Shown: positions 24,413 to 32,227 of the stretch, in pieces
How the letters are laid out: the number at the start of each line of letters is the position of its first letter
Numbering within the stretch: position 1 is the stretch's first letter
From: Asinibacterium sp. OR53
Lineage (GTDB): Bacteria; Bacteroidota; Bacteroidia; Chitinophagales; Chitinophagaceae
Direction of reading: 5' to 3'
Assembly: GCF_000515315.1 (NCBI RefSeq)
Contig: NZ_KI911562.1
Coordinates: 1-64,000, forward strand
DNA: 64,000 bases
Made by a program: the position numbers and the translations under genes
Notes under the pieces: generated by a model
What the model saw: only the letters and a program-made list of their open reading frames with translations
Told to the model about the DNA's origin: nothing
Database searches by the model: none

Positions 24413-25549
24413 ATGAATATAAAAGAATATAAATCAGGGGCTTTTACGAAACAGCACGGTTACAAGAGTTTTAGTCCTAATCCTATAAACAAGGAATGGG
24501 GCATAAACAACCCTGAGATCAATACCCTTTTGGAGGAGGCAAATTTAAGGCTGGGGGAGCTTAATGCATTCTCGACTTTTGTGCCGGATGTGGACGTTTT
24601 TATCAGGATGCACATTGTGAAAGAAGCAACTCAATCCAGCCGTATTGAGGGAACACGTACCCGTATGGATGAGGCAGTATTGGAAGCAAAAGATATCAGC
24701 CCTGAATTAAAAGATGATTGGCAAGAAGTGCAGAATTATATCGAGGCCATGAATCATTCAATCAAGAGCCTTGAAAAGCTTCCCTTGTCTTCCCGACTAA
24801 TCAAGCAAGCCCACAAAATCTTATTAAAAGGAGTAAGAGGCAAGAATAAATTGCCCGGAGAGTTTCGTACAAGTCAAAATTGGATTGGCGGAGCCACAAT
24901 TATTGACGCTGCATTTGTTCCACCACATCACACACTTGTGCCGGATTGCATTAGCGACTTGGAGAAATTTCTAAACAATGAAGAAATACAAGTCCCACAT
25001 CTAATCAGAATTGGCATGGCTCATTATCAATTCGAAGCAATTCATCCGTTTCTCGATGGCAATGGCAGAATTGGTCGGTTATTAATTACACTGTATTTGA
25101 TAACACAAAAAGTGTTGAATAAACCAACGCTATATCTGTCTGACTTTATTGAGAAAAACAGGCAGCTCTACTACGATAATTTAATGGCTGTTTCAATTAA
25201 CAGCAGGATGGAACAATGGCTAAAGTTTTTTTTGGTAGGCATTATTGAAACATCAAAAAATGCAATAGACACCTTTACTAAAATCATTGCACTAAGAGAT
25301 AAACTTGAAAAGGATAGCATTGTGTCATTAGGGAAAAGACTCCCCAATGCAAAAGCATTGCTTACTTATCTGTATAGTAAACCAGTAGTGACTGTTTCGG
25401 ATGTAATGACAAACCTGGATGTAACAAAACAGACTGCAAATACATTGATTAAAGATTTTCACAATCTCGGAATACTTAAAGAACAAACCGGATATAAACG
25501 TAACCGGGTTTTCATATTTGAAGAATACCTGAGATTATTTGAAAGATAA
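24413..25549 (+). CDS. Class II Fic protein with C-terminal winged helix
   Basis: Fic enzymes usually transfer AMP from ATP to a target Ser, Thr or Tyr. The start at 24413 (MNIKEYKSGAF) gives 378 residues, close to the SoFic-like group; an ATG seven codons upstream lies inside the promoter and is less likely. The N-terminal inhibitory helix has the motif SSRIEG (residues 75-80), i.e. S-x3-E-G, defining class II self-inhibition. The catalytic motif HPFLDGNGRIGR starts at His211. Residues about 315-378 form a winged helix (VTVSDVMTNLDVTKQTANTLIKDF... LGILKE), which could bind the two palindromes upstream and autoregulate. No antitoxin gene is adjacent. Its AT-rich sequence contrasts with the neighbours and suggests transfer. 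Confidence 0.92.
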   Translation: MNIKEYKSGAFTKQHGYKSFSPNPINKEWGINNPEINTLLEEANLRLGELNAFSTFVPDVDVFIRMHIVKEATQSSRIEGTRTRMDEAVLEAKDISPELKDDWQEVQNYIEAMNHSIKSLEKLPLSSRLIKQAHKILLKGVRGKNKLPGEFRTSQNWIGGATIIDAAFVPPHHTLVPDCISDLEKFLNNEEIQVPHLIRIGMAHYQFEAIHPFLDGNGRIGRLLITLYLITQKVLNKPTLYLSDFIEKNRQLYYDNLMAVSINSRMEQWLKFFLVGIIETSKNAIDTFTKIIALRDKLEKDSIVSLGKRLPNAKALLTYLYSKPVVTVSDVMTNLDVTKQTANTLIKDFHNLGILKEQTGYKRNRVFIFEEYLRLFER

Positions 25550-25620
25550 AAATTTACTATGGCAATCTTGTTGTAAATAAAGCGCATTTTAGGACAATTA
25601 ACGAAACAAAAGCAAGCATT

Positions 25621-26019
25621 ATGTTTCATCAATTCTATGAGCCGCATCCTGCTTTAAGAGGATTTGTAAATCACATAATGATACACCAGGTAAGATTGGA
25701 TTCAACACGACCCCGGTTCAATTTCTCAATTCCTCCCAGTCCTGAACATGGCATATTCTTTTATGTGAGGGATAGTATAGTTGTCCAAAATATCGTTACA
25801 GACAAAAAAGAAACACATTCTTCCACCATCGTAGTTGGTCCGCATACTAACGGGCACATTCTTACACCTGGTTTTAATCATTTAATGATTAAAGTTGGCT
25901 TACAACCCGGTACTCTTTCGAGTCTAATTCCTTACTGTCCTAAAAACACGGAAGGCTACAAAAACACGGAAGGCTACATACCCAAAGGGCAACTTCCCCA
26001 TGTGTCGTTTTGCCTTTGA
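25621..26019 (+). pseudogene. Truncated AraC-family regulator (N-terminal domain only)
   Basis: The first 100 residues (MFHQFYEPHPALRGFVNHIM, then PPSPEHGIFFYVRD, STIVVGPHTNGHI and TPGFNHLMIKVGLQPG) match the N-terminal ligand domain of Bacteroidetes AraC-type regulators. In such proteins the DNA-binding helix-turn-helix domain would follow over about 150 more residues. Here the similarity stops at about 25917 and the frame runs into an 18-bp tandem duplication (KNTEGY twice) and a stop. The frame is translatable as 132 residues, but a functional regulator is unlikely. It is convergent with the degraded Crp/Fnr gene. Confidence 0.65.
25942..25977. repeat. 18-bp perfect tandem duplication
   Basis: Two adjacent identical copies of an 18-bp unit starting AAAAACACGG lie at 25942-25959 and 25960-25977, just past the point where AraC similarity ends. 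It marks the junction between two broken regulator genes. Confidence 0.85.
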
Positions 26020-26118
26020 ATTTATCAACAATAAAGGAAGGGCTTTTTTGGTTGTTGATATATAGATAGGCTTTATCCGTTTCTCTCCTGAGTTTATCAA
26101 ACTTGTAATCGGGATGTT

Positions 26119-26670
26119 ACTGAGAAATTCAGGTGTGATGCCGATGTAAGAAGCGATTTGAGTGTTTGGCAAACGATTGGAGAGATGAGGGTAATGATGC
26201 AGGAAATATTCATACCGTTCCTAAGCTGAGGAGCTGATATTTTGAAGTACCCTCTCTTGCAATGCTATAAATTTTTGTTCGATGATGACCCGGAAGTTAT
26301 GATCGAATTTGTGAAAATGGGTATATAAATAGAGCACATCATCATGTTTGATTTGCAATACGATACAAGGTTCTATAGCTTCTATATAAAGCTTACTTGA
26401 TTTCTCTGAGTAAAAGCTGCTCAGATCCATTGCCCAATCATTTTCTGCAATGAATTGAATGTTGTGTTCTTTTCCATTATCATCGATGGCAAACATTCTC
26501 AAACAACCGGAAACCACGAACGTGAAGTGCTTACAAATAGCACCCTGCTGCAAGATAAACTGTCTGCGTTTGATTTTTCTTTCAACAAAGAGCGTGGGTA
26601 AGACATCTCGCTCGCTGGAATCAAGCGGAAAGTAATTATCAAAGTACAGGTTCAGTCTTTCTATAGACAC
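26119..26670 (-). pseudogene. Crp/Fnr-family regulator with in-frame amber stop
   Basis: Residues 1-149 (MSIERLNLYFDNYFPLDSSER... RRQFILQQGAICKHFTFVVSGCLRMF... QNISSSA) are a cyclic-nucleotide-binding-like domain of a Bacteroidetes Crp/Fnr regulator. The frame then has TAG at 26221-26223 and continues without shift as ERYEYFLHHYPHLSNRLPN and TQIASYIGITPEFLS, the helix-turn-helix end of the same family. A GAG-to-TAG change in the usual S-A-E-E-R-Y-E run explains the stop. Family similarity ends near 26119. Unless amber is suppressed, the product lacks the DNA-binding domain. The divergent neighbour at 26860 could have been its target. Confidence 0.75.
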
Positions 26671-26859
26671 GTGGTATACTATTGCTTTTCGTTAGATTCA
26701 AAATTAATCAATTTGAACTGCGTCGATATCTTTTAATGATTGTAATCCTGTGCTCTTCATTTGGCATCTTCTTCGATTCCGTTCCTCATTTTGGATCCAT
26801 CGTAACGAATCCGAGCTGGACTTCATATTATTTTATATTTTCTATATATTTAGTAAAAA

Positions 26860-27291
26860 ATGATGGGGCCAGAAGATTTGCTGGAAGCTTATGCTACAGC
26901 AGTTTTACATAAAGATGCAGCTGCTTACACTTCCATTTTCGACGAGAACATACGCGCCTTTGATATGTGGCAGGAATGGCGATACGACGGCATTACGGCC
27001 TGGCGTGAAGTGGCAAAGGGTTGGTTTGACGCGTTAGGTGCGGATAAAGATGTGGTAACTTTCAGCGATATTGAAATTACAGAAAAAGGGGAATGGGCGC
27101 TCATTACTGCGATAGCGAGATTTACTGCAACTTCGGAACAGGGGGAAGCGCTTCGCTACCTGGAGAACCGCCTTACATTGGTAGCTGTAAAGAAAGGGCT
27201 GGTTTGGAAAATCATTCACCAGCACACTTCTTCGCCAATCGATTTTAATACCATGCAGGTGGTGTTACAGAGAGATAAAAAGCCCCGCTAG
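26860..27291 (+). CDS. SnoaL-like / NTF2-fold protein
   Basis: The product is 143 residues. The sequence fits the cone-shaped NTF2 fold of SnoaL_3/DUF4440 proteins: an N-terminal helix pair (PEDLLEAYATAVLHKDAAAYTSIFDENIRAFD), GITAWREVAKGWFDAL, then strands TFSDIEIT, WALITAIARFTATS, ENRLTLVAVKKGLVWKIIHQHTSSP. The HQHxSxP ending is common in the group. Such proteins bind or isomerise small ligands, but the substrate cannot be told. Start 26860 or 26863 (tandem ATG). It is the only apparently intact gene on the right side of the islet and diverges from the Crp/Fnr pseudogene. Confidence 0.78.
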   Translation: MMGPEDLLEAYATAVLHKDAAAYTSIFDENIRAFDMWQEWRYDGITAWREVAKGWFDALGADKDVVTFSDIEITEKGEWALITAIARFTATSEQGEALRYLENRLTLVAVKKGLVWKIIHQHTSSPIDFNTMQVVLQRDKKPR

Positions 27292-27312
27292 TTCATTACT
27301 AACGAGGCTTTT
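27278..27312. terminator. Bidirectional terminator between convergent genes
   Basis: A 15-bp stem with two mismatches (27278-27292 and 27298-27312, starting AAAAGCC and ending GGCTTTT) encloses TCATT. It overlaps the stop codon of the SnoaL-like gene and lies just after the stop of the isomerase-like gene. Confidence 0.75.
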
Positions 27313-27316
27313 AATG

Positions 27317-28318
27317 TTATGCGTCCAGTAACTGCTGTGCGTAGTCCCGGCACTTCTTTGTTTCTTTCACTGCATCGGAACCTGTCGGGATATCATATTC
27401 CAGTTCGATGGTAGCGGGCATTTTATATTTCTTTGTTTTGAGCAAAGTCAGTATGTCTTTCAAAGGCGTGTCACCTTCACCCCATGGCGTGTTCTTGCCG
27501 CCGTTGGCTTTGCTTTTACGGTCTTTGAGGTGCATACTGGTAATTTTTTTGTGTTTAGCCTCAATAAAAGACAGCAGGCTCTCTTTGGTATTACCCGCAG
27601 CTATATAATGCCCGCAATCGAGGTTGATGGTATTATTGGGCGATTGGGCCAAAGCTGTATCCCATGCAGTTTCTGTTGCCTGCAGGTGGGCATGGTAGCC
27701 AACATATACTTTATTTTTTTCGGCCAGTTCGCCCAGTCTTTTGGTTTGTGCAGGATCTGAGGGCAATTCAACGGATACCGAAGTGGCGCCCAGCGCTTTT
27801 GCAGCACGCATGGCATAAGTTACTTCGCCATCTGTATTGTCAGCCGCCAATGCGTTTGGCTTATACGCAAAAATGTAAACACCGGCTGCATTAAATTTTT
27901 TGCGGAGTTCAGTGAATCCATCCATTGATACAGATTCCCGCCAGGCAGCTACTTGTTCCTTATATTGTTTCAGTTGGGCTTTGACCTCTTCGCTCAATTC
28001 CTGCTTTGGTTGTCCGGGTACGCGTGGCTGCATTTTTACCGGGTTAACGGGCTTGCCTAAATAGTCTTCCACTTCATCACCCTTTAATTCAACTGCATTG
28101 ATATTGCTATCGATGCAATATTGCAACAGTTTATCCGGATGTACCGGCATGCTTCTGAATGAATAAGTAGTTACTCCGATCTGAACTCCCCGGATCAATG
28201 AGTTGGGTTTGGACAGGAAGAAATTACGTGCCAAAGCAGATTTTCCGGCAACCAATATACCTAAAGATGCAAGCGAACTTTGGTAAAGGAATGCCCGGCG
28301 TGAAGAATTTGATGACAT
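27317..28318 (-). CDS. Tat-exported sugar phosphate isomerase/epimerase-like protein
   Basis: The product is 333 residues. The N-terminus SSRRAFLYQSSLASLGILVAG is a twin-arginine-type signal, so the protein is predicted to be exported folded, probably with a metal. The remainder is an AP endonuclease 2 / xylose isomerase-like TIM barrel: GVQIGVTTYSFRSM at the first strand, NAVELKGDEVEDYLG, TSVSVELPSD, KVYVGYHAHLQATE, NTINLDCGHYIAAG, ITSMHLKDRK and MPATIELEYDIP, whose acidic and His residues fit the metal site. The substrate is unknown; family members act on sugars or inositols. It lies downstream of GH20 on the same strand. Confidence 0.82.
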   Translation of the reverse strand: MSSNSSRRAFLYQSSLASLGILVAGKSALARNFFLSKPNSLIRGVQIGVTTYSFRSMPVHPDKLLQYCIDSNINAVELKGDEVEDYLGKPVNPVKMQPRVPGQPKQELSEEVKAQLKQYKEQVAAWRESVSMDGFTELRKKFNAAGVYIFAYKPNALAADNTDGEVTYAMRAAKALGATSVSVELPSDPAQTKRLGELAEKNKVYVGYHAHLQATETAWDTALAQSPNNTINLDCGHYIAAGNTKESLLSFIEAKHKKITSMHLKDRKSKANGGKNTPWGEGDTPLKDILTLLKTKKYKMPATIELEYDIPTGSDAVKETKKCRDYAQQLLDA

Positions 28319-28435
28319 GATGAGTTGGTTTAATTGAATAGGTGCATTAAAAATAGATTATTCCCGTATTAAGGGAATATCAATTGTCAAGCCAAGTCTT
28401 AACTCATATATTCATCAACACACATTCGCTCCAAT

Positions 28436-30571
28436 TTATTTTAATACAGAACCATCCTCTACCCATCTGCCGGCAGCATTCATTCGAACAGGTACGAATG
28501 CAAACATCCAGGCCTGGTCCGGATAGGTACGCGGTACCCGCACCAGGATGGTATTCGATCCTTTTTTTAATTTGATGGTAGCCGGCGGACGGCTCCAATA
28601 GAATTCTTCATCAGTAAACGGAATTTCATTGGCTGGTGTTTCCCAGGTGGGTTTCAGGTAACGGTATCCACCAGGATGTTGCCATTGCGGCCCAGGCAGT
28701 TCTTTACCATTCACAAAAATGGCTCCTCCATTGGCATCCCACCGGCCGTTGGCCGGTATACCTGCGCTGCGCCGGTTGGAACGAACAGCAGCTTCAAAAC
28801 CCGTCATCACATGGATTGTCTTTGCCTCGCTGCTGTTGATATACATTTTAAGATAAACTGTTTCATTGGCATGCCCGCCTGTGATGATGCTTCGATCCAA
28901 CCATCCTTCCATACGTACCACCCCCCCTGTTATCTTGCGGACTTTAACCGTATCAACACCTCCATCACTTTTTTCGGGTGCAAAAGCTGTTGATGGTTCT
29001 TGTTGACTGCTTCTGTAATAGGGGCCTGTCATCTCCCATTCAATATTGCCAAAACGCGCGTAAGGAAAAGGTTCTCCGGTAAAAAAACGATCGCGGTGAC
29101 TGGCCAGCCGCATTTCAAATTCATGAAAATATTGGCCAGCTGTTGATGTTGCAGCCGGTAAAGCTGCCATATAATGCTCACCAGGTTGCGGTCTTCCACA
29201 CCATACCGCTTCACTGTATGCAAGCGCTCCGGGCCATACAGGGTTATGGAGGAATATCTTTCTTTTATCATCTACCTTGGTATCGGGCCAGCAGCAAAGG
29301 ATGCCTCCCAACGCAACAGCATCGCCCTGTTCCTTATTACAAACCTGCTGAAAAAAATAACGCTGCACCAGGCTCAGTGCATCATAGGAGTTCAGGTAAC
29401 CTGCATAAGAATCTACATAAGGATTATCATCCCTGCGCAGACTGCCACTGGTGAGATCGTCCCGCCAGACTTGTTCAATAGTGCCTTTTTCAGGCGGCAG
29501 GCCTGGATTCCAAACCATTACTTTTCTTCCATTTGCTTTTACGCGGGCGGCCATGCGCGCGATGAATGCAGTGGGGTTGGGCACATGCACTTCATCCGAA
29601 CCAATGTGGATCACAGGGCAATCAGCTACCGGCAATTCATTGCAGAATTCGTCAATCAGTTTTTCCAATACCTGCATGCCTTGTTCCGATTCCATTCTGA
29701 AACCGAATGTGCGCTGAAAATAAGCACTATGACCCGGCATATCGAGTTCTGGTATGATGGTAATGGCGCGCTTTTTTGCATAACGTACCAGTTCACGGAT
29801 ATCGTCGAAGCTGTAAGATTTTTCCGGATCCCTTCCTCCTTTACGATACCTGGCTTCGTTGAGCTGCGGATAAATTTTACTCTGTGGCCTCCAGGCTGGA
29901 TTGTCTGTCAGATGCCAGTGAAAAGTATTGAATTTATAAGCAGAAAGACGGTCGAGTTGCTTTTTAAGCGAACTGATCTCTTGAAAATTACGCCCATTAT
30001 CGTGCATGAATCCCCTCACCGCAAATGCCGGCCAGTCGGTAATCATACAGGCAGGCAGGTAATGGATATTACCGGTATGTTGCATCAACTGGTGAAAAGT
30101 CTGTACACCATAATATAATCCTGCAGCATCCTTACCGGTGATGGTTACCCATTGCTCATGCACCTGAAGCGTGTAGCCTTCGTGTTTCAAATGCATGTTG
30201 GAATCGATCAATAATACGATGCCATTTCTTTTCGTTGTCCGATTCATGTTATCCGATGGCAATGACCGAACAACAATATCACCGGCAGGCAATTGAGTAC
30301 GCAATGAACGAAGCGCGCCAGAGACCGCTGCGCTGTCTTTTCTTATATAATAAACAATTGAGGCAGCATTGATCAGGTAACGGCCTTTTCTCCATGTTAC
30401 CTGTTGCGGAAAAGGGATCAATGGTACCGGGGCTGAATGTAACGTCTCCAAAGATTGCGGTCCACGCCAGGATGCACGAGCATCCGCCGGTTGCGCAGGA
30501 AGTTTATCAAAACAAAAAAACGTTCCCGCCAGTATGGGTAATACCATCCACAACTTGCCTTTGTTTATCAT
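28436..30571 (-). CDS. GH20 beta-N-acetylhexosaminidase
   Basis: GH20 enzymes release terminal beta-GlcNAc or GalNAc by substrate-assisted catalysis. The product is 711-712 residues (tandem ATG at 30574/30571) with an N-terminal export signal (GKLWMVLPILAGTFFCFDKLPA). A GH20b domain (residues about 50-175: VPLIPFPQQVTWRKGRY, EGYTLQV, GKDAAGLYYGVQTFHQL) precedes the catalytic barrel (RGFMHDNGRNF, FNTFHWHLTDNPAWR, PELDMPGHS). The catalytic Asp-Glu pair is in HIGSDEVH (Asp327-Glu328). A beta-sandwich C-terminal region from about residue 540 is probably substrate binding. It stands with the SGNH hydrolase upstream. Confidence 0.92.
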   Translation of the reverse strand: MINKGKLWMVLPILAGTFFCFDKLPAQPADARASWRGPQSLETLHSAPVPLIPFPQQVTWRKGRYLINAASIVYYIRKDSAAVSGALRSLRTQLPAGDIVVRSLPSDNMNRTTKRNGIVLLIDSNMHLKHEGYTLQVHEQWVTITGKDAAGLYYGVQTFHQLMQHTGNIHYLPACMITDWPAFAVRGFMHDNGRNFQEISSLKKQLDRLSAYKFNTFHWHLTDNPAWRPQSKIYPQLNEARYRKGGRDPEKSYSFDDIRELVRYAKKRAITIIPELDMPGHSAYFQRTFGFRMESEQGMQVLEKLIDEFCNELPVADCPVIHIGSDEVHVPNPTAFIARMAARVKANGRKVMVWNPGLPPEKGTIEQVWRDDLTSGSLRRDDNPYVDSYAGYLNSYDALSLVQRYFFQQVCNKEQGDAVALGGILCCWPDTKVDDKRKIFLHNPVWPGALAYSEAVWCGRPQPGEHYMAALPAATSTAGQYFHEFEMRLASHRDRFFTGEPFPYARFGNIEWEMTGPYYRSSQQEPSTAFAPEKSDGGVDTVKVRKITGGVVRMEGWLDRSIITGGHANETVYLKMYINSSEAKTIHVMTGFEAAVRSNRRSAGIPANGRWDANGGAIFVNGKELPGPQWQHPGGYRYLKPTWETPANEIPFTDEEFYWSRPPATIKLKKGSNTILVRVPRTYPDQAWMFAFVPVRMNAAGRWVEDGSVLK

Positions 30572-30622
30572 CATACAATATTATGTATTACATATAAATT
30601 TGAGGCACGCAACCGTTTGTGT

Positions 30623-31762
30623 TCAATTTGCTTTATGATATTTGGCCGTAATGATTTCCCTGATGATTTTTTCGTAGGCAGCAGCATATTGTATCATACC
30701 CATATCATTGGGGTGCGTACCATCTACTGTGCTCTCCGGGCCAAAGCCAATTGCTGCATCTGTTAGCAGGTAAATGTGAGGCACACTTTCCTTCACCAGG
30801 TTATGAAATGTCTCACTAAGAATGAGACTGGCATTTTTGTATTCATTCGTCATAGTACTGTCCATATCGGCGCCAGGAAGTCCGCCACTGTGCGCTGCCA
30901 ACAGAATAGGCGTTGACGCATGTTTCAATCGTATTCCTTTTACTGCCGCAACAATCCTTCGCTGCACTTCTTCTTTGGGGAAACGTGTCCGGCTGGCGAG
31001 ATTGGGCATACAATCCAGCACAAAAACCTGTGCATCGATTTCATTGATGAGATCGATCAGCGGAGTTTCCAGCTGCCCGTTGCCGGAAAATCCGAGGTTG
31101 ATAACCCGTTTGTTTATTTTCCTTCCCAGGATGCTGGGCCATGCTAGGCCTGGTCTGCTGGCACAAGCGCCTTGCATGATCGATGTACCGTATACTACAA
31201 TAGGTTTTTCAGTACCCACCGGCATAGCAGCAAAGATTGCATCGGCCGGTACGCCGATATTCATCCAGGTGATTGTATTGTACAGCGGTAGATATAGTCT
31301 GAATATGGCTTCCTTACCAGGAGGTACCAGGTTTGTGAAGCGGTATTCAATCGTATCTCCAAAACGATAATTCCCTCTTGCCCATTGCCAGCTTCCATTG
31401 GTATTCTTCGCATACAGGTCTACTCCACTTACTCCGGTAGCAGGCATGTGTGGCATGGCATGAGTGCCGGTTACTTTATACTTTACGATAATAGTAGTAG
31501 CTGTGGTTTTAAAATTAATGTATTCTCCTGCCGTATTATGTGAAAGATTCCATAACGGGAGACGCACGAGTTTTTCCATTTTTTGGGGAAGGCGATCATA
31601 AGATGCTGCCAGTCCTTCTTGCCAGCCCCTGCCTTCAATTACAGGCGACGCTGCTGTGGCAGGATCAAACCACTTGTAGACTGTAACCTGTTGTGCCACC
31701 AGGTTTTGCGGAAAACTTATTACACAAAAAAATGCTGCAAAAAAAAGAAAGGTTTGCTTCAT
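30623..31762 (-). CDS. SGNH/GDSL hydrolase with GxDLY N-terminal domain
   Basis: From the ATG at 31760-31762 the product is 379 residues with a signal peptide (MKQTFLFFAAFFCVISFPQNLVA). The N-terminal beta-sandwich contains SGVDLYAKNTNGSW, the GxDLY motif. The esterase domain has the nucleophile block VVYGTSIMQGACASRPG (Ser near residue 190), NLGFSGNGQLE, VLDCMPNL with the oxyanion Asn, and the Asp/His block VDGTHPNDMG. Family members are carbohydrate or acyl esterases; deacetylation of host or plant glycans is plausible next to GH20. The 21 codons upstream in frame are not part of the signal peptide and are rejected. Confidence 0.88.
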   Translation of the reverse strand: MKQTFLFFAAFFCVISFPQNLVAQQVTVYKWFDPATAASPVIEGRGWQEGLAASYDRLPQKMEKLVRLPLWNLSHNTAGEYINFKTTATTIIVKYKVTGTHAMPHMPATGVSGVDLYAKNTNGSWQWARGNYRFGDTIEYRFTNLVPPGKEAIFRLYLPLYNTITWMNIGVPADAIFAAMPVGTEKPIVVYGTSIMQGACASRPGLAWPSILGRKINKRVINLGFSGNGQLETPLIDLINEIDAQVFVLDCMPNLASRTRFPKEEVQRRIVAAVKGIRLKHASTPILLAAHSGGLPGADMDSTMTNEYKNASLILSETFHNLVKESVPHIYLLTDAAIGFGPESTVDGTHPNDMGMIQYAAAYEKIIREIITAKYHKAN

Positions 31763-31811
31763 GTCACCAAGGTATTCATTTTTGATTTTCATTCCGGTGA
31801 CCAGACAATAA

Positions 31812-31844
31812 AAAAGAAGGCGCATCCTGGATGTGCCTTCTTTT
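31812..31844 (-). terminator. Terminator of the small amphipathic protein gene
   Basis: A 14-bp stem (31812-31825 with 31831-31844, AAAAGAAGGCGCAT type, one G-U pair) with loop CCTGG is followed on the minus strand by a T-run. It lies 29 bp after the stop of the gene at 31874. Confidence 0.85.
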
Positions 31845-31873
31845 CGGGTATGCCAATGCTATTTTGCCGAGGG

Positions 31874-32131
31874 TTATTTGCCAGTCAGTTTATCCCAGAA
31901 ACCTTTAGCCTTGTCTTTCAGTTCATTCATTTTCCCGCTTGCTTCGTCTTGCAAATGCGACAAGTCGTCTTTGATCTCTCCCGATTTGATATGATCCATT
32001 ACCTCTCCTGCCTTTTGTTTTAGTTCCTCTCCTAATTCGCCCGATTTGTTTTTCAGTTCTTCCAGTTTTTCAGCCGCCTGGTTTTTGAACTCATTGGCCT
32101 TGCCGGCCAGTTGATCTTTCAAGTCTGACAT
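31874..32131 (-). CDS. Small LEA-like amphipathic helical protein
   Basis: The product is 85 residues, composed almost wholly of Lys, Glu, Asp, Ala, Leu and Gly. It has an 11-residue-like amphipathic pattern (ANEFKNQAAEKLEELKNK, ELGEELKQKAGEVMDHI, GKMNELKDKAKGFWDKLTGK), lacks Cys and has no signal peptide. This is the composition of late-embryogenesis-abundant-like or CsbD-like stress proteins. It is probably a disordered or conditionally helical cytoplasmic protein. It is a single-gene unit with its own terminator. Confidence 0.75.
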   Translation of the reverse strand: MSDLKDQLAGKANEFKNQAAEKLEELKNKSGELGEELKQKAGEVMDHIKSGEIKDDLSHLQDEASGKMNELKDKAKGFWDKLTGK

Positions 32132-32227
32132 GATGATTGGTTTTAGTAAAATAATAGTGTACCAATGTTATAACATGCACAGCAGTTTATTGGATGATGA
32201 TCAGGTAGGAATAGTGCGTTGTTGCAC

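Noticed and set aside
24413..25549. Fic gene as half of a Fic/antitoxin pair
   Set aside because: The inhibitory helix motif is within the protein itself and no small antitoxin frame adjoins it.
25924..26172. Separate 82-residue minus-strand gene
   Set aside because: Its first residues are the helix-turn-helix end of the Crp/Fnr regulator, in the same frame past the amber codon, and it lacks an ATG.
24150..27291. Insertion sequence or prophage beside tRNA-Glu
   Set aside because: No transposase, integrase, terminal inverted repeats or duplicated tRNA end could be found.
29174..30118. 314-codon plus-strand open frame opposite GH20
   Set aside because: It is the antisense shadow of the GH20 catalytic domain, with His/Phe-rich composition typical of such frames.
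30595..30602. TAAATTTG promoter-like element on the plus strand
   Set aside because: No plus-strand gene follows, no TTTG at proper spacing is present, and the segment is simply AT-rich.
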